Shown here: piece by piece, positions 11,449-23,233 of the stretch
Position numbering within the stretch: position 1 is the stretch's first letter
How the letters are laid out: each line of letters opens with the position of its first letter
DNA from: Pyrenophora tritici-repentis
Lineage: Eukaryota > Ascomycota > Dothideomycetes > Pleosporales > Pleosporaceae
Assembly (NCBI RefSeq): GCF_003171515.1
Contig: NC_089397.1
Coordinates: forward strand, 558,001 to 622,000
Length of the DNA stretch: 64,000 bases
Direction of reading: 5' to 3'
Position numbers and translations under genes: made by a program
The notes under the pieces: generated by a model
What the model was told of the DNA's origin: nothing
Databases searched by the model: none
The model's input: the letters and a program-made list of their open reading frames with translations, nothing else

Positions 11449-11997
11449 TCAAAACCGGCTCCCCATGCCCCCAAAAAACTTCTTCAACGCAACCCCGTGC
11501 TCCTCCTCCCCCCTAACACTCCTCTTGACCTTATTCCCCAAAATCTCAATCTGCCTCTCATACTCCCACTCGGGCGTCTCGGCGCCCCTCATCCCAATAA
11601 ACCTCGCAAACATCCTCATCTTTACCTTCAACCTCTCCAAATCATCGAGCTTACAATCTTCAGCCAGATTCTCACCCTTTTCCAAAAAAGGTTGCTGCCA
11701 GTTCATCGTGGCCGGGTACTGGTATGTGAGGGCTGAGATGTGCGATTGTGAGTAGTAGGCTGCTAGGGCGTCTAGTTGGGGTTCTGTGAGTAGGAAGAGG
11801 GAGAGCATGTTGCGTGGGTAGTCCGGGGCGGGAAGACCGGTTTCTACATGTACTATGGGTGCGATTGTTAGGCGCATTTGGGAGATTTTTTGGGCCAGGG
11901 CGGGGTTGCGGGTGGAGAGGGACATTTTGCGTGGGATTGGTGGGAGCCGGTTTGCTTTGTTGATGCCGTTTTGAGTGCTCATGCGGTGGGTAGGCAT
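11449..11997 (-). CDS. Uncharacterised protein of about 182 aa
   Basis: A single-exon frame from ATG 11997 (MPTHRMSTQNG) to a stop at 11449. I recognise no domain. The protein is compact and mixed in composition, with central LTIAPIVHVETGLPAPDYPRN and LFLLTEPQLDALAAYYSQ segments that look like ordered structure. The tail is basic, with VALKKFFGGMGSRF. It has no membrane segment or signal peptide. The frame is open further upstream to 12234, but that part contains a poly-Arg stretch encoded by a (TTC)n microsatellite at about 12058-12074 and reads like leader sequence. An alternative start is Met 11982. Coding character is supported by length and natural composition only. Confidence 0.7.
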   Translation of the reverse strand: MPTHRMSTQNGINKANRLPPIPRKMSLSTRNPALAQKISQMRLTIAPIVHVETGLPAPDYPRNMLSLFLLTEPQLDALAAYYSQSHISALTYQYPATMNWQQPFLEKGENLAEDCKLDDLERLKVKMRMFARFIGMRGAETPEWEYERQIEILGNKVKRSVRGEEEHGVALKKFFGGMGSRF

Positions 11998-12671
11998 GGA
12001 GTCTTGTTTGTGGAGGACTGGTTGACTTGCTTCCTTCTCTGCCCGGTTTGGTAAGGTTCTTCTTCTTCTTCTTCGAAATTTTGCAGAATGGACAGAGGTA
12101 AAAAGTTTGTGCTGCAGAAAAAATGGATTGCGTTGCGGGTTGTTTGCAAAGGGGATAAGTAGCCAGGACTGTGCAGCAAAGCGGGCAGGGTTGGGGGTCG
12201 GCTGGCAGTATATAAAGAGGTCACAAACGCACAAAGGGTGTGTCAGAAGATAATGGGCATTGTTGGAGATTTGTTCTTTGTTACGACATTGCGACGCCTA
12301 AGACATGGTGTTCTGGCTCCAAGGCTCTTCTTGTGAAGTGTAGAATCTTTGCCTTGCTTCTGTCACTTGTCCATTGTATTCGATTGAAGAACGAGAGATT
12401 GCCGCTACACAGTGTTTGGGCATTTCACTGTGGAGGTGATCTTCGGAGAAGGCGGGGACTGATCGTCCTTGTTCGAGATGTGGTGGCTTGTTCGCTGACA
12501 TACTGATGCGCTGGCGGATCTTTCAGAATCAGAATGCGGCTGCGCATATCGTTTCAGATGCGATCAACAAATCTGGTAGAATCTTGCTGGCCGAAACGGT
12601 CTCTTGCCTTGTCTGTAGAGGTGAAATTTTGGTCTTGGTGAGGCATCTGTAGTCGTGTAGTAGACAATGTC
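11998..12671. other. Intergenic region with short TTC microsatellite
   Basis: Upstream region of the 182-aa gene and 3' flank of the cysteine synthase gene. It contains a short (TTC)n run at about 12058-12074. Nothing else is supported. Confidence 0.4.
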
Positions 12672-14213
12672 TCAAGCGTCGAGAATGGCTTGAAGAGACA
12701 CGTCGCTGTCGACGCCACCGATGGGCTCTGTATTCTTCCAGAACTTGCTCAGATGTCGCGCACCGCTTTGAAAATGTCAGCTTAGCCTCTAAATAACCAG
12801 GCGCTGTCTTACCTGTCGCAAAGAATCGTGACAATGCGATGGCCAGGTCCCAACGACTTTGCAAGCTTCGTGGCAGCGACGCCTTCCACGAGTCAGCTTG
12901 GTCTTTTGCTAAACACTTTAAAACTTACAATTCACAGCACTAGAACTTCCAACGAAGATGCCGTCGTGCTCGACTAACCAACGAGCCATAGATATCGCTT
13001 GATCGTCAGTGACTCTGATTGCATCATCAATCAGCTCTCGACCGACGTCGAAGTTGTGCGTCACCCTGTTAATGCCGATACCTTCAACAATCGTATCAAC
13101 TTGATGTCTCCGCCGTGTTCCTTCTCGTTCTTTGGGGTCGAACATGACACCGTACTTGACCCTGTTGAATAGGCCGCTACCTGGCGGGTCTGCAAGAACG
13201 ACCTTGATATCAGGTAGCTTTGACTTAAGAAACAAGGCGACACCAGAGATAGTACCTCCAGTACCAGCCCCACTAACGAATGCATCCACACGATGTCCGG
13301 TTTGTTCGTAGATTTCTGGTCCGGTGCCTGTGAAGTGCGCGCGCCAGTTCGCTTCTGTCTCGAATTGATCGGCAAATAGTCCTCGTCCTGGTTTCTCCGA
13401 ACTAGCAGTATGTTCTTCCGCCCGTGATCGTGCAAGATTGACGAATTGCTTTTGGTCTACGATGGGTGCTGGCCGTACTCTTTCTACTTCAGCACCGAGC
13501 TTCAAGAGGAGATCGGACTTTTCGATTGCCATGTCGTTTGGCATACAACTGTCGCTTGTCAATCGGGATGCCCTAACATCATGTGGACAACTCACATGTG
13601 CGCTTTGTAACCTCGTGCTCTGCATATCGCAGCTAGTGAGATACCAGTGCTTCCTACCGTACCTTCGTAGATAGTGTCGCCAGAATGTGGGATGAGAAGC
13701 CCCTTTTCTTCTGCCTGTTACTGTGAGTACTTGGTCCAAAATGCAGCATCTTTTGTAGTGTCTGATCCTTACCATTTCGATGATGCTCAAAGCAACTCGG
13801 TCTTTTGGACTATTACCCGCTCCGTTCAGAAACTAATCGTTCGCATCAGCAAAATAACCATGAAATTGGCCCATGGTCACTACCTCAGCTTTTGCGAATA
13901 TCTCACATCCCGTGTACTCTGAAAGTGACTTTATCTTGATGAGCGGAGTGTCGCCTATGCATCCTTCAATGCCTTGTTTGACATTTCCTGTGCTTTCTCC
14001 CAAAGAGCTCTCAAGCTGAGATATTTTCTTTTTTAGAGTATCCAAATCAGTAATATTTGCAAGACTCGACACTAATTTTCTGCGTTCCTCAAGAGATAAT
14101 TTCGAGCCCGCATCTTGATTCTCTAATTTCGCAAAATTTTTGTTGTATGTAGTTGTCAAGGCGATGCCTAGTAGAAAAGCGCCTATAATATAATATCTCG
14201 TGTTATCGAACAT
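12672..14213 (-). CDS. MCY1: PLP-dependent cysteine synthase-like enzyme, membrane-anchored (Mcy1-like)
   Basis: Six exons, 14213..13884, 13832..13773, 13714..13596, 13548..12929, 12882..12813 and 12765..12672, give 430 aa with every phase closing. The fold is the cysteine synthase / cystathionine beta-synthase family. The PLP lysine is probably K120 in GNSPKDR. The phosphate-binding loop is GAGTGGTISG, and GSSSA precedes the C-terminal ILCDSGARHLSKFW. The N-terminus MFDNTRYYIIGAFLLGIALTTT is a single hydrophobic segment, as in yeast Mcy1 (YGR012W) of the mitochondrial outer membrane; the location is inferred from that. A coiled-coil-like stretch (residues about 40-75) links anchor and enzyme. 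The residue before PKDR differs from the usual NP[ST]SSK/SVKDR pattern. The gene is divergent from the methyltransferase gene over 182 bp. Confidence 0.88.
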
Positions 14214-14395
14214 TTTTAGGAGGCAGAAGTCTGAAATTATGCAGGTCGTAAGTAATGGTCGGGAAAGTGGAGATTTGACGATGTCCACCTCGCCTTGGCG
14301 GAAGTGTCCCGCAAAGCTCACCACGTGCGTTCGCGCAAGTCTACCAAAGTTCCCTCATTATCGCGAAGCTTTCACGACGCTCACCATTGGCGTCA
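14214..14395. promoter_or_regulatory. Short divergent promoter region
   Basis: 182 bp separate the start codons of the cysteine synthase-like gene (-) and the methyltransferase gene (+). Both transcripts must initiate in or overlap this interval. No specific motif can be assigned. Confidence 0.5.
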
Positions 14396-15983
14396 ATGGA
14401 CTCGCCTCTCGTCGCGCAGCTTTTCCGCCAGCTGTTCTCGCACCGAGCATCGCAATGTCTTGCCCGCGGAGGTCGTCCAACTCTCGCAGCTGCCCGCATA
14501 CCACACCACCAAAGGAGAGGGAAGGCCACACGATTGGGGGAGGGGGAGACGAAGCGTGAGAGCAGATGGACTCCAAGAAAGCATGCATTTCCGCAAGAGA
14601 GGACCGAGGAGTTTGAGAGATATCCAATGGTTACGGCGGACATGCTGCGGAGTAGAAGAGAACGCCCGCGGAGAGTCAAGATGCTGTTGCGAGATTTCAT
14701 AGATGGTGGGACGACCCTCTGATCTGAACGGACTGCGCTAATATATCAGCAGATAGTCTATATAATCCAAACTATGGCTACTTCGCCAAGCAAGTAGTCA
14801 TCTTCTCACCGGGCGACCCATTCGAGTTCAACGCCATGAGCTCAGAGCATGAGTTCTTCCAGCAATTACGGCACCGCTACACAGCCTTCGAAGACGAACT
14901 CGACTACCAAGAACCAAATGACTTACGCCAGCTCTGGCATACTCCGACCGAACTCTTCTCGCCCTACTATGGTGAAGCCATCGCGCGGTACCTCGTCGAA
15001 GACTATAAGTACAACTTCTACCCATATCACGATTTGAATATATACGAAATGGGCGCGGGTAACGGAACCATGATGTTGAACATTTTGGACTTCATACGAG
15101 ATGTACATCCAGAAGTGTACGAGCGGACAAAGTTCAAGATTATCGAAATCTCCAGTCAGTTGGCCGACCTCCAACAAAAAGGTCTGGGCCACTCCGCATA
15201 CGCACGAGGTCACTCGGACAAAGTAGAGATTGTGAATCGCAGCATCTTCGACTGGAATGTCTACGTCTCTTCGCCTTGCTACTTCCTCGCGCTCGAAGTC
15301 TTCGACAACTTCGCTCATGATGCACTAAAGTACGACTTTGAAACCGGCATGCCATACCAATCCCAAGTCGTCATCGACCCCCGTGGCGAACTCTTCGAAC
15401 ACTATTCACGCAACATTGATCCTCTTGCGGCCAAGTTCCTCAAGCGCAGACACGCTGCGTGTACGGCATACCCGCATCCGCTACAAGGCTCGCGAGTAAT
15501 GCAGAACTTGCGGAGTTTGGTACCGTTTCGCTCGAACTTGAGTACGCCAGAGTACATACCGACAAAGCTCATGCAGTTCTTCTATACGATGTACGAGAAG
15601 TTCCCAAACCACAAGTTGGTCAGCAGTGACTTTCACAAACTGGCTGATTCGGTCGAGGGTATCAATGCGCCCGTGGTGCAGACGAGGTACAAGAGGCAGA
15701 TGATTCCTGTCTCCACCCCTCTTGTAAGTTTTGATGTCGTAGCTGAATGATAGCAATCACTGACACAATTCAGGTCCACCAAGGTTACTTCGATATCCTC
15801 TTCCCCACTGACTTTGAAGTCATGGAACCCATGTATACCGCCATAACGGGACGCTTCGCCCGCACATATCTTCACGAAGACTTCATGGCCGGTCGAGCAG
15901 ACATTGCAGAAACGACTACAAAGAACGGAGACAACCCGCTTCTGAGCTGGTACAAGAACGCAAGCGTCATGATCACCGTGTAG
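14396..15983 (+). CDS. NDUFAF7/MidA-like SAM-dependent methyltransferase (DUF185)
   Basis: Three exons, 14396..14705, 14753..15723 and 15774..15983, give 496 aa. The first about 70 residues are Arg/Ser/Gln-rich with few acidic residues, consistent with a mitochondrial presequence. The DUF185 start follows (LLRDFIDDSLYNPNYGYF), then the SAM-binding loop YEMGAGNGT near residue 203 and FKIIEISSQL, typical of a class I Rossmann methyltransferase. Human NDUFAF7, a relative, dimethylates an arginine of complex I subunit NDUFS2; whether this protein does the same is inference. This branch lacks some canonical MidA spacing and may be a fungal paralogue. The exon 2 acceptor is a tandem CAGCAG; use of the second gives the conserved FIDDSLYNP. 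Confidence 0.85.
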
Positions 15984-16054
15984 TAACACATACGTAGAGC
16001 TTCACCGGGCAAGGGAAGCATGTAGGAATACAAGTAGCAGCATATAATTCGCAG

Positions 16055-17125
16055 CTACTCGGGCTCTTGACCCTTCCACCTCTCCCTCACAGCGCTAACA
16101 TCCATCTCGCACACTTGAGCATGTTTCAGCACCGCATGCGCCTTCTTAACAACCGGCGCATCAATCATCTTGCCATCCAATGTCCACGCCCCCCTCCCCG
16201 CCTGACTAGCCTTTTCATCCGCAATCACCACCCTCGCCGCCCACTCAAGTTCCTTCTCCCCAGGACTAAACGCCTTATGACACACAGCAACCTGACTCGG
16301 ATGTATACACTGCTTCCCATTAAACCCCAGACCCTTCCCATTCAGACACTCCTCCTCTAGCGTCTTCAGTCCCTCGTCCCCCTTATAACTCGTGCAGACC
16401 AAATCAATCGTCGACGGCAACTCTGCCGCCCGCGCCGCCGTCGCAATCGCACTCCTCGCGTATAGAAACTCCATCAACGAAGGCGTACGCGTCAGACTCA
16501 TATCCTTTGCAAAGTCCTCGGCTGCGAACACTAGGCCTGACAGGTACGGCGACGCAGCGCATATGGAGCTGAGATTCTGAATCGCCTTTGCGCTTTCTAT
16601 CAGCGCTATTATACGCACTGGCTCCCTTTGTCCCTGTTTCTGCCCTGAAGTGTTACTTGGATGTCGCTCCGGACTCAGATGCCGTATCACGTCCGTTACA
16701 AAGTGCAGGTCCGCAGCGCTCTCGCATTTAGGCAGCATGATGGCGTCGAGATATTTGCCCTTGAGCACTTCCGTCAAGTCGTCTAGAGCGAGACCAGTGT
16801 CGACGCTGTTTATGCGTACGCACATTTCTTTTATGCCAGAGGGACGTTGGGTGGAAAGGATGGAGCGCAGATTTGAGCGCGCGGTGGCTTTCATGTGGGG
16901 GGCGACGCTGTCTTCGAGGTCGTACGTTACGTTGTCGGCATGCATGGCGAAGGACTTTTCCAGCATCTTTTTCGAAGAAGATGGCACTGTGGACGCATGT
17001 TAGTTGTTGCTGTACTTGAGACATTGGCTTGCTGCGCTACGGACTTGGGATGGGAGGAGAGGAGGAGAAGGGAGTGTCAATTCCATACCATACATGCACG
17101 CCCTACGAATAATCGGTGCAGCCAT
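16055..17125 (-). CDS. Citrate lyase beta subunit-like protein (CLYBL/HpcH-HpaI aldolase family)
   Basis: Two exons, 17125..17089 and 16986..16055, give 322 aa. The splice joins ACMY to [12 protein letters not shown], the normal family start (RRALLYVPGSSEKML-type). The family TIM-barrel has Mg-binding acids in ALIESAKAI and AAEDFAKD and the conserved YDLEDSV and [11 protein letters not shown]. Human CLYBL is a mitochondrial citramalyl-CoA lyase / malyl-CoA-type enzyme; the fungal substrate is not defined by the sequence. The N-terminal [12 protein letters not shown] could be a short targeting segment. The gene is head-to-head with TVP23 over 269 bp. Confidence 0.87.
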
Positions 17126-17394
17126 GATGTCTACAGCTACTTCAACCCTCAATCGCAAAACCACTAAAAACAATTGAAGGATACAAACTCTCAATCGCGA
17201 TATACACACACCTCGGCGAAAGCCAACTATGACGTGCGGGGAAAACGCGGGCTCGCATGCGACAAGCTCCACCAAACGCCGATCGCCGACGCGTCTTCCG
17301 GGTCCCTGAGAAATGTAGCCACGTGAAGCTCACCCAAGCTCACATCCTGTCCCATTGCAACACAACAACCCTCCAACACAATCGCAAAAACGCA
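17126..17394. promoter_or_regulatory. Divergent promoter region, CLYBL-like / TVP23
   Basis: A 269-bp interval between two opposed start codons. It must contain both core promoters. No recognisable operator is assigned. Confidence 0.45.
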
Positions 17395-18184
17395 ATGGAG
17401 CCCGCACAAACCGCTCCGACAGCGCCGGCACCTGGCTCGCTGAGCTGGCGTCTAAGCAGCCATCCTATTACACTTCTTACGTTTCTCTTTTTCCGCATCT
17501 GTATGTGCTATCTAGCATCTCCAGCACCTGCACCTGCACCCCAATTCCCTATCCACATACACTCCCCCAACTACCAAGCCACAACTAACACCCCCCTCCC
17601 AGCATCCCTAATAGTCTACCTCCTCGGCCTACGTCTCCTAACGTCAAACTTCGTCCTAATCTTCATCATCACCATCCTGCTGCTAGCCATGGACTTCTAC
17701 TACCTCAAGAACATTGCTGGCCGGCGGCTGGTGGGCCTGCGGTGGTGGAACGAAGTCGACGTCAACACGGGTGACGGACGGTGGGTGTTTGAGAGTCTAG
17801 ACCCGGAGACGGGCAGGCAGATTAATGCGACGGATAAGCGGTTTTTTTGGCTGGCGTTGTATGCGCAACCTGTGCTGTGGGTTGTGTTGGCGGTTGTGGC
17901 GTTGATTAGTTTGGAGTTTATTTGGTTGACGCTTGTTGGTATGTATGGATTCTTTGGGGTGGGAATGTAGGGATGGGGATGTTGGGATAAGAGAGAGTCA
18001 TGTGGAGAGACTAACAGTTTTGACAGTCATCGCGCTCGTCCTTACGATTACGAATACGCTCGCCTTCTCGAGATGCGACAAGTTTAGCCAGGCCACGGGC
18101 TTTGCTTCAAATGCCATGTATGGCTCTGGTCTCGCGAGTAGTCTGGCTAGTAACATGCTGTCGGGCATCTTCAACAGACGATGA
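17395..18184 (+). CDS. TVP23: Golgi membrane protein Tvp23
   Basis: Three exons, 17395..17500, 17603..17938 and 18027..18184, give 199 aa. Tvp23 is a conserved late-Golgi vesicle membrane protein linked to retrograde traffic. The characteristic core is [13 protein letters not shown]...[47 protein letters not shown], the EVD..TGDG.WVFES loop, and C-terminal paired hydrophobic segments, giving four membrane segments in total. Removing intron 1 (GTATGT to CTCCCAG) is needed to obtain the conserved FRISSLIVYL. Without it, a Pro/Ala-rich insert with no family match appears. The C-terminus ends with the soluble MLSGIFNRR. Confidence 0.92.
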
Positions 18185-18384
18185 TACACAACCAATGGCT
18201 CATGGCATTCTGGGTTTTACAAATGCCGCGGGAAGCGAGGAGAAGCAGAGCTGTATGACTAGTTGCAGCAGAATACAGGATTGTTTCATGTGGAGTCTAT
18301 CGGAGTATTTATTATACCCTGTACCGATCATCTATTGACACTACGCATAATATGTCTACATTGCATTGCAGGACGCTATTTTTT

Positions 18385-19970
18385 TTAATAGCCCCTCTTT
18401 CGATTCACTTCGTTGATCAAATCGCCCCCACTCCTGTCTCTCTTGATGTTCTCGATCAGCACTTGGAATGCTCGATCAGCATAGACGTCTGTTGATCCAC
18501 TACAATGTGGCGTGATGAGCACGTTTGGTGCTTCCCACAGTGGATCGTCTTTTGGCAACGGCTCCGGGTCCGTGACATCGAGCGCTGCACCACTAATTTG
18601 CTTCTGCTCCAAAGCAGTGATGAGGGCCTTTTGGTCAATGATCTGACCACGCGCAATATTGGCAACATAAGTACCCCTGGGGTTCGACTTGTGCAAGAGC
18701 TCAAACTCCTCAGTAGACAGGAGATGTGTCGTTGTTTTACTGCAAACCACATGTTAGCCATGTGCTCAAAGCGGGTATCAAACCTTTGACCGAAACCAAT
18801 CAACCACTTACGTCAAAGGTACAGCGACAACAAGTAAATCAATTTCCTGTTTCAAAAACTCGTGCATGGCTGCTTTATCGGTTCCACTGTACCATGCACT
18901 GGGGATGCTACCATCAGGGTCTCCAGTACCAGGCACAATGTAGCCCACATCGCGCTTGGATTCGGGGGTTTTGCGGGGCGATGCAGTGTACGCTATCACG
19001 TCCATGGCCATCGCTTTTGCTACGCGAGCGACTGCATGCGTGAGTTAGCTTAGAACTACTGTCTCATGAGAGGGGAAGCGCGTGTGCAGTAGGAATAGAA
19101 CGAGATGGTCATGACTCAGTCAGCACGATAGCTTGACCGGAAGTCGGATGGAAAAGAAAAAAACCAACAAGACTATGCGTGTGACATGTTGGAGACGGCT
19201 CCGCATCCGCTAACAAGTTCGCGTCGCCGGGTCTAGAGGAAGTGATCAACATACCTTGCCGTCCAATACTTCCGTACCCCAAAATCCCGACCTTTTTCCC
19301 GACTCGATCGCTAACGTTCGAGCCGTCTGCCTGATCCCAGACCTTCTTTTTCTGGTTATCGTATAGCTTCGTGTAGCTGTGACTATGGACCAAATCCATC
19401 ATGATGACCCACTCTGCGATCTGGGGGCCGTGGACACCGTTTGCCGAACATAATGGAATCTCCGAGTCAGTGTAGATGGGATGATTGCTAACATGGTTGG
19501 TGCCTGCAGAATAGAATTGGATGAGTTTGGTGTGTGGGATAGACATTGGTGAAGAAGGAAGCCAAAAGAGTGTTGCCATGTAGTTTGCGCGTCGAAGGAC
19601 ATCTAGTTGTAGGGTTAGTTTCCAATGTCGTACACGGAGAACATAGAAAACATGTCAACGTAACAAGCCTTGTTGTATGCACTGATCGGTGACACGAATG
19701 CAGCCCCGTTGCGCCAAACGTGGTACGAAAACAACTACAACCATTGCGCGGACATGGTCACTTACCGTCAGGAACAACAAGTGACTCTGCATTTCCATTG
19801 CTATACTTGGAATGATAGTACTTTACTTCCACATCGTCGAAAGCCTCTTTCAAGGCTTTGATGCCTCTTGCTGCCCGCTCTTCAGGCCATGGTAGCGTGC
19901 ACAATACGAGTTCCTTCTCTTTTGGCGTGCCTCGGGACGGAAGTTCTGGTCCGCCACCCATTGCGACCAT
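18385..19970 (-). CDS. D-isomer-specific 2-hydroxyacid dehydrogenase
   Basis: Four exons, 19970..19766, 19602..19255, 19031..18812 and 18739..18385, give 375 aa with closed phases. The family oxidises D-2-hydroxyacids or reduces 2-oxoacids with NAD(P). The Rossmann motif GILGYGSIGRQVARVAKA is formed across the exon 2/3 junction. The catalytic Arg lies in NIARGQIID, the Glu region in DVTDPEPLP and the His in ITPHCSGST. The N-terminal catalytic subdomain is degenerate, so the substrate (glyoxylate, hydroxypyruvate or other) cannot be called. The 223-nt intron 2 is unusually long here. The gene lies tail-to-tail with TVP23, 200 bp apart. Confidence 0.88.
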
Positions 19971-22900
19971 TCTCGCGATGTAGCGTTGTGAGGTGGGGTT
20001 GATTGATCGCTGACTGGTGCAGAGAACAGGTTACGTAGTAGTTGAGGCTTGGAAGAAATGGCTACGCGTGATGGTGGAAGCGGGGATCTTGTCGCGGAGA
20101 AGTCCGCGTTGTTTGGTTACGATAACGTTGGTGGGGTAGAACAATTGATACGCGTACATAGTGGGTGGTCTTTCCTATTCTATACGTAATGACGTTGCGA
20201 AACATTCGGCCGATCACGCAATGCGAGGCTTGACTTTACAAACATTTTCGAGTCAGTGATCGTCCACGAACTTCATCATGGACGTTTGGAGAAACGACGA
20301 ACAAGACATAGGAGTGCTCGCAGACGTTCGCGCGATGTCATAGCCAAATCTTGAATTGCTCTACTGTATTAGGGTGGTGGTAGTGCGTAGACGCTAGGTA
20401 CAACTCTGGGGAGGACCTCAGTACCAAAGGCAATGCTATGACTAAGGAATGAATTGATCGAAAACTTGGAAATGGCATAATGTGGACATTCGGGATCCCA
20501 TCACTTCCTACCACGCACAACCCAAGACCCCAAGGATAGAGCTTGAAGCTGACGCATGGGACAATGCTGGTGTGCAGGAAGTCACACGTCTGACTACTTC
20601 ACGCTACTTACATCAGATAAAGAGGCTATATTGCATGTAGTGAAGTATAGCATAGGCGGAAAGCAGATGGGTGCGTGGTAACCCATTCAGCCGACAATAC
20701 CCCACATTCTGATTACAGATCTCGGCTGATTTATGCGTAAGAACAATATACCTGGTGTGGAAGGGTATCGTGCACGAGAACGAACTAGGTGTCACAGATA
20801 CACCACATGGATCTGAAACAGAAGTAGAGTGCCACGCAATCTAGCTGAACCTGTCAGCATGCAAGAAGCTTGGGAAGAATTTAGCAAGCAAGCAGAGGGT
20901 TTGGAGAGATATCTGGTCAGAGTGCAACAGCTGATGCTAGTGCTAGCAATAATGCGGGCAATTGAGCGCCCACACGTCAATGCCGAAGTTTCACGATACG
21001 AGGTCGAAACCTCTGACGCAGCCTCCTGATAAGACGCACATATGTAGTGCATTTATCGCTTAGAAAGTCTGCCCGACCGTCGACGAATGCCCTACACAAC
21101 TTGGTGATAACGGCAAAAACTGAAAGCTAATAACAACTCCCGTCGCATAAGGGGGATCCTTTGACAGGACCAAGGAGTTTCGGATTGACCGTGCCGCACC
21201 AGTGCACGTGAACACGACACGGTCCGTCAATACCGCTGTAAGGCCCCAACAGCCATCCCCACCTTCTCTCTTCCACCCTCCGCCGTTGACAAAGTAAGCA
21301 GTAAGCCTTGTGGAAGGCGGATGCTGATTTCGCTTGCAACCAAATTCCCCCATTTCGCATCCTCACCCGGCCTCTTCATCTCGGTTGCCTTTGAAACATA
21401 CAGAGCCGAGCCGGCGAAGGATTTGCCCTTAGCGTGCTCAGACTACTTTGAGCACCCTTGCCCACCTGCACTGAGGCCGTCATTTTATAGCCTAGATGCC
21501 CGTTCCTGCAGCTCGTGCCGAGCACGCGTTCATGCCTGCACCCAACGAGCGCATCATTCTGCCCTTTTGAGGCAGGGAGACGGTGATGTGGCCCCGCACA
21601 TGGGAAGGGGATACTTCTCAATTCATGGGAATGCTCCGTCCTCTCAAGGCAGTCGCGTGTCTTCCCGTCGAACGCTGTTCTGGAAGACCAGGGCCGTCTT
21701 GTTGGAGACGGTAGCTAAGTAAGTGCCTCGGAAAATGTATCGCGCAGATCCCCAACTTCCCATGCGGCGTGAAATGTGCCTTGATTTTGGCAGCTGCAGA
21801 TACTTCCGCGGCCTCTGGAGTCTCGAGGCCTGGCTGTGCCCGGGACTGCTGCGCATAAATGGGTCTTGGGCGCCTGCTCCTGCTGGGCGACAGGTACGGA
21901 GCTCGACGGAGGGCAGCGCAATGCAGAGGAACCACAAATCCCACCGGATGAGGGCACAAGGACCCAACGGCGCGGAGCATCACGGAGAACCAGTACGGCT
22001 CTATGCTGATTCGTCCAATGGCAATAAATGTCAGTGGTCCGGATGCGTCACGGAGTACTACCGAAACTTTGTCAGCACCGCAGTGTCGCTGACAGGGCAC
22101 CCAAGGACAGGGAAAGAAGATCAGTGCTTCTCTTGCCATGGGTTTTCTGGGCCCTTTTTTCTCTTGTCTCGGCGACATCTTGCGCATGCTGTCCTTTCTG
22201 TACAAAGATCGACATCTAGAACGCCACACTTTCATCCGTATTGCCGGAATGTTCTGGGGTACCACCCGTTGATCAGCGTCAACAAAAACGACTTTGAGCG
22301 TCACATGGTTCTTAGGGAAGGGGACCCGTGCAAGTAAGAGGACATAGAAGGACCTGTTATTACACTTGTCAAGTCTATTGAAGTGTATATTTGCTCTACT
22401 TATATGTCAAGTTTGATCGCTGAACTAAGATTAGATCTGCAGGGCTACTCCCATATGCAGACACTGATCGAAGATGGGACTCGGGATGACGCGCTGGTAT
22501 ACACTCATCGCTCGTTTGAGACATAGGAAATATCGTCCCGGTGCAGGGGTCCGCGCCGGGTACATAACGGTAGTTTGAAAGTGCCCGCCTAACTTACGGT
22601 ATATGCCCGCGAAAAAAGCAAAGCAGAAAGATAAGAAAGTGGACCAAGGAACTTTTAGAGCCCCCAAGTCGGAAGACTGACGCCGTCTATAAGGATCGGA
22701 GGGTCGTCATCTTACTAGATCGTGATGCCCACCGACATCTCGTGATGATGAGCGAGTAGAGTGAGACCAAGACCTTGGCTATCACGTACACGCCGCGCGT
22801 GTCCATGTGCGCTAAAATGCAGGAAGAAGAGTCTTTTGGAACTTTCAAAACACCGAGGGAGGAATGCAGAGGACAAAGAATACCGATGGAGAATCATCGC

Positions 22901-23233
22901 CGACAGGGAATGTCATAGTCTTCTCAAAGGGGCTGTTGACTTCCGCGTAGTCGTTTGGCGAGTAAGTCGTGAGCTTGCGGCATCTAACCGTGTACAGCCA
23001 CAGCTGACTATGCGGAGCCCGTCGTCGCGGGTAGCCGTAAGCGTGGACACGGGTAGCATCGCTAGTGTCAATACTGTGATCGACAGGCTTACGGATATAT
23101 AGTGGTCCGCGTGTGGTGTATGTAATAACTCGCGGCTGAATGCGCCGGTCGAGCCATGTCTTTGACAAGGGCCATGGGTTTGACACTCAAGTTTGAAACG
23201 TTATTGGGAAAAAGAAGAACACTTTTGTTGGAT
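19971..23233. other. Gene-poor interval
   Basis: About 3.3 kb without a supportable gene. The left end is the likely promoter of the dehydrogenase gene. Overlapping open frames at 21618-22337 on both strands lack family motifs and splice logic. No TIR, LTR or RNA gene was noticed. Confidence 0.4.

Noticed and set aside
21618..22337. Opposed open frames of about 200-230 codons
   Set aside because: They overlap on both strands in GC-rich DNA, lack motifs, and neither has splice continuations.
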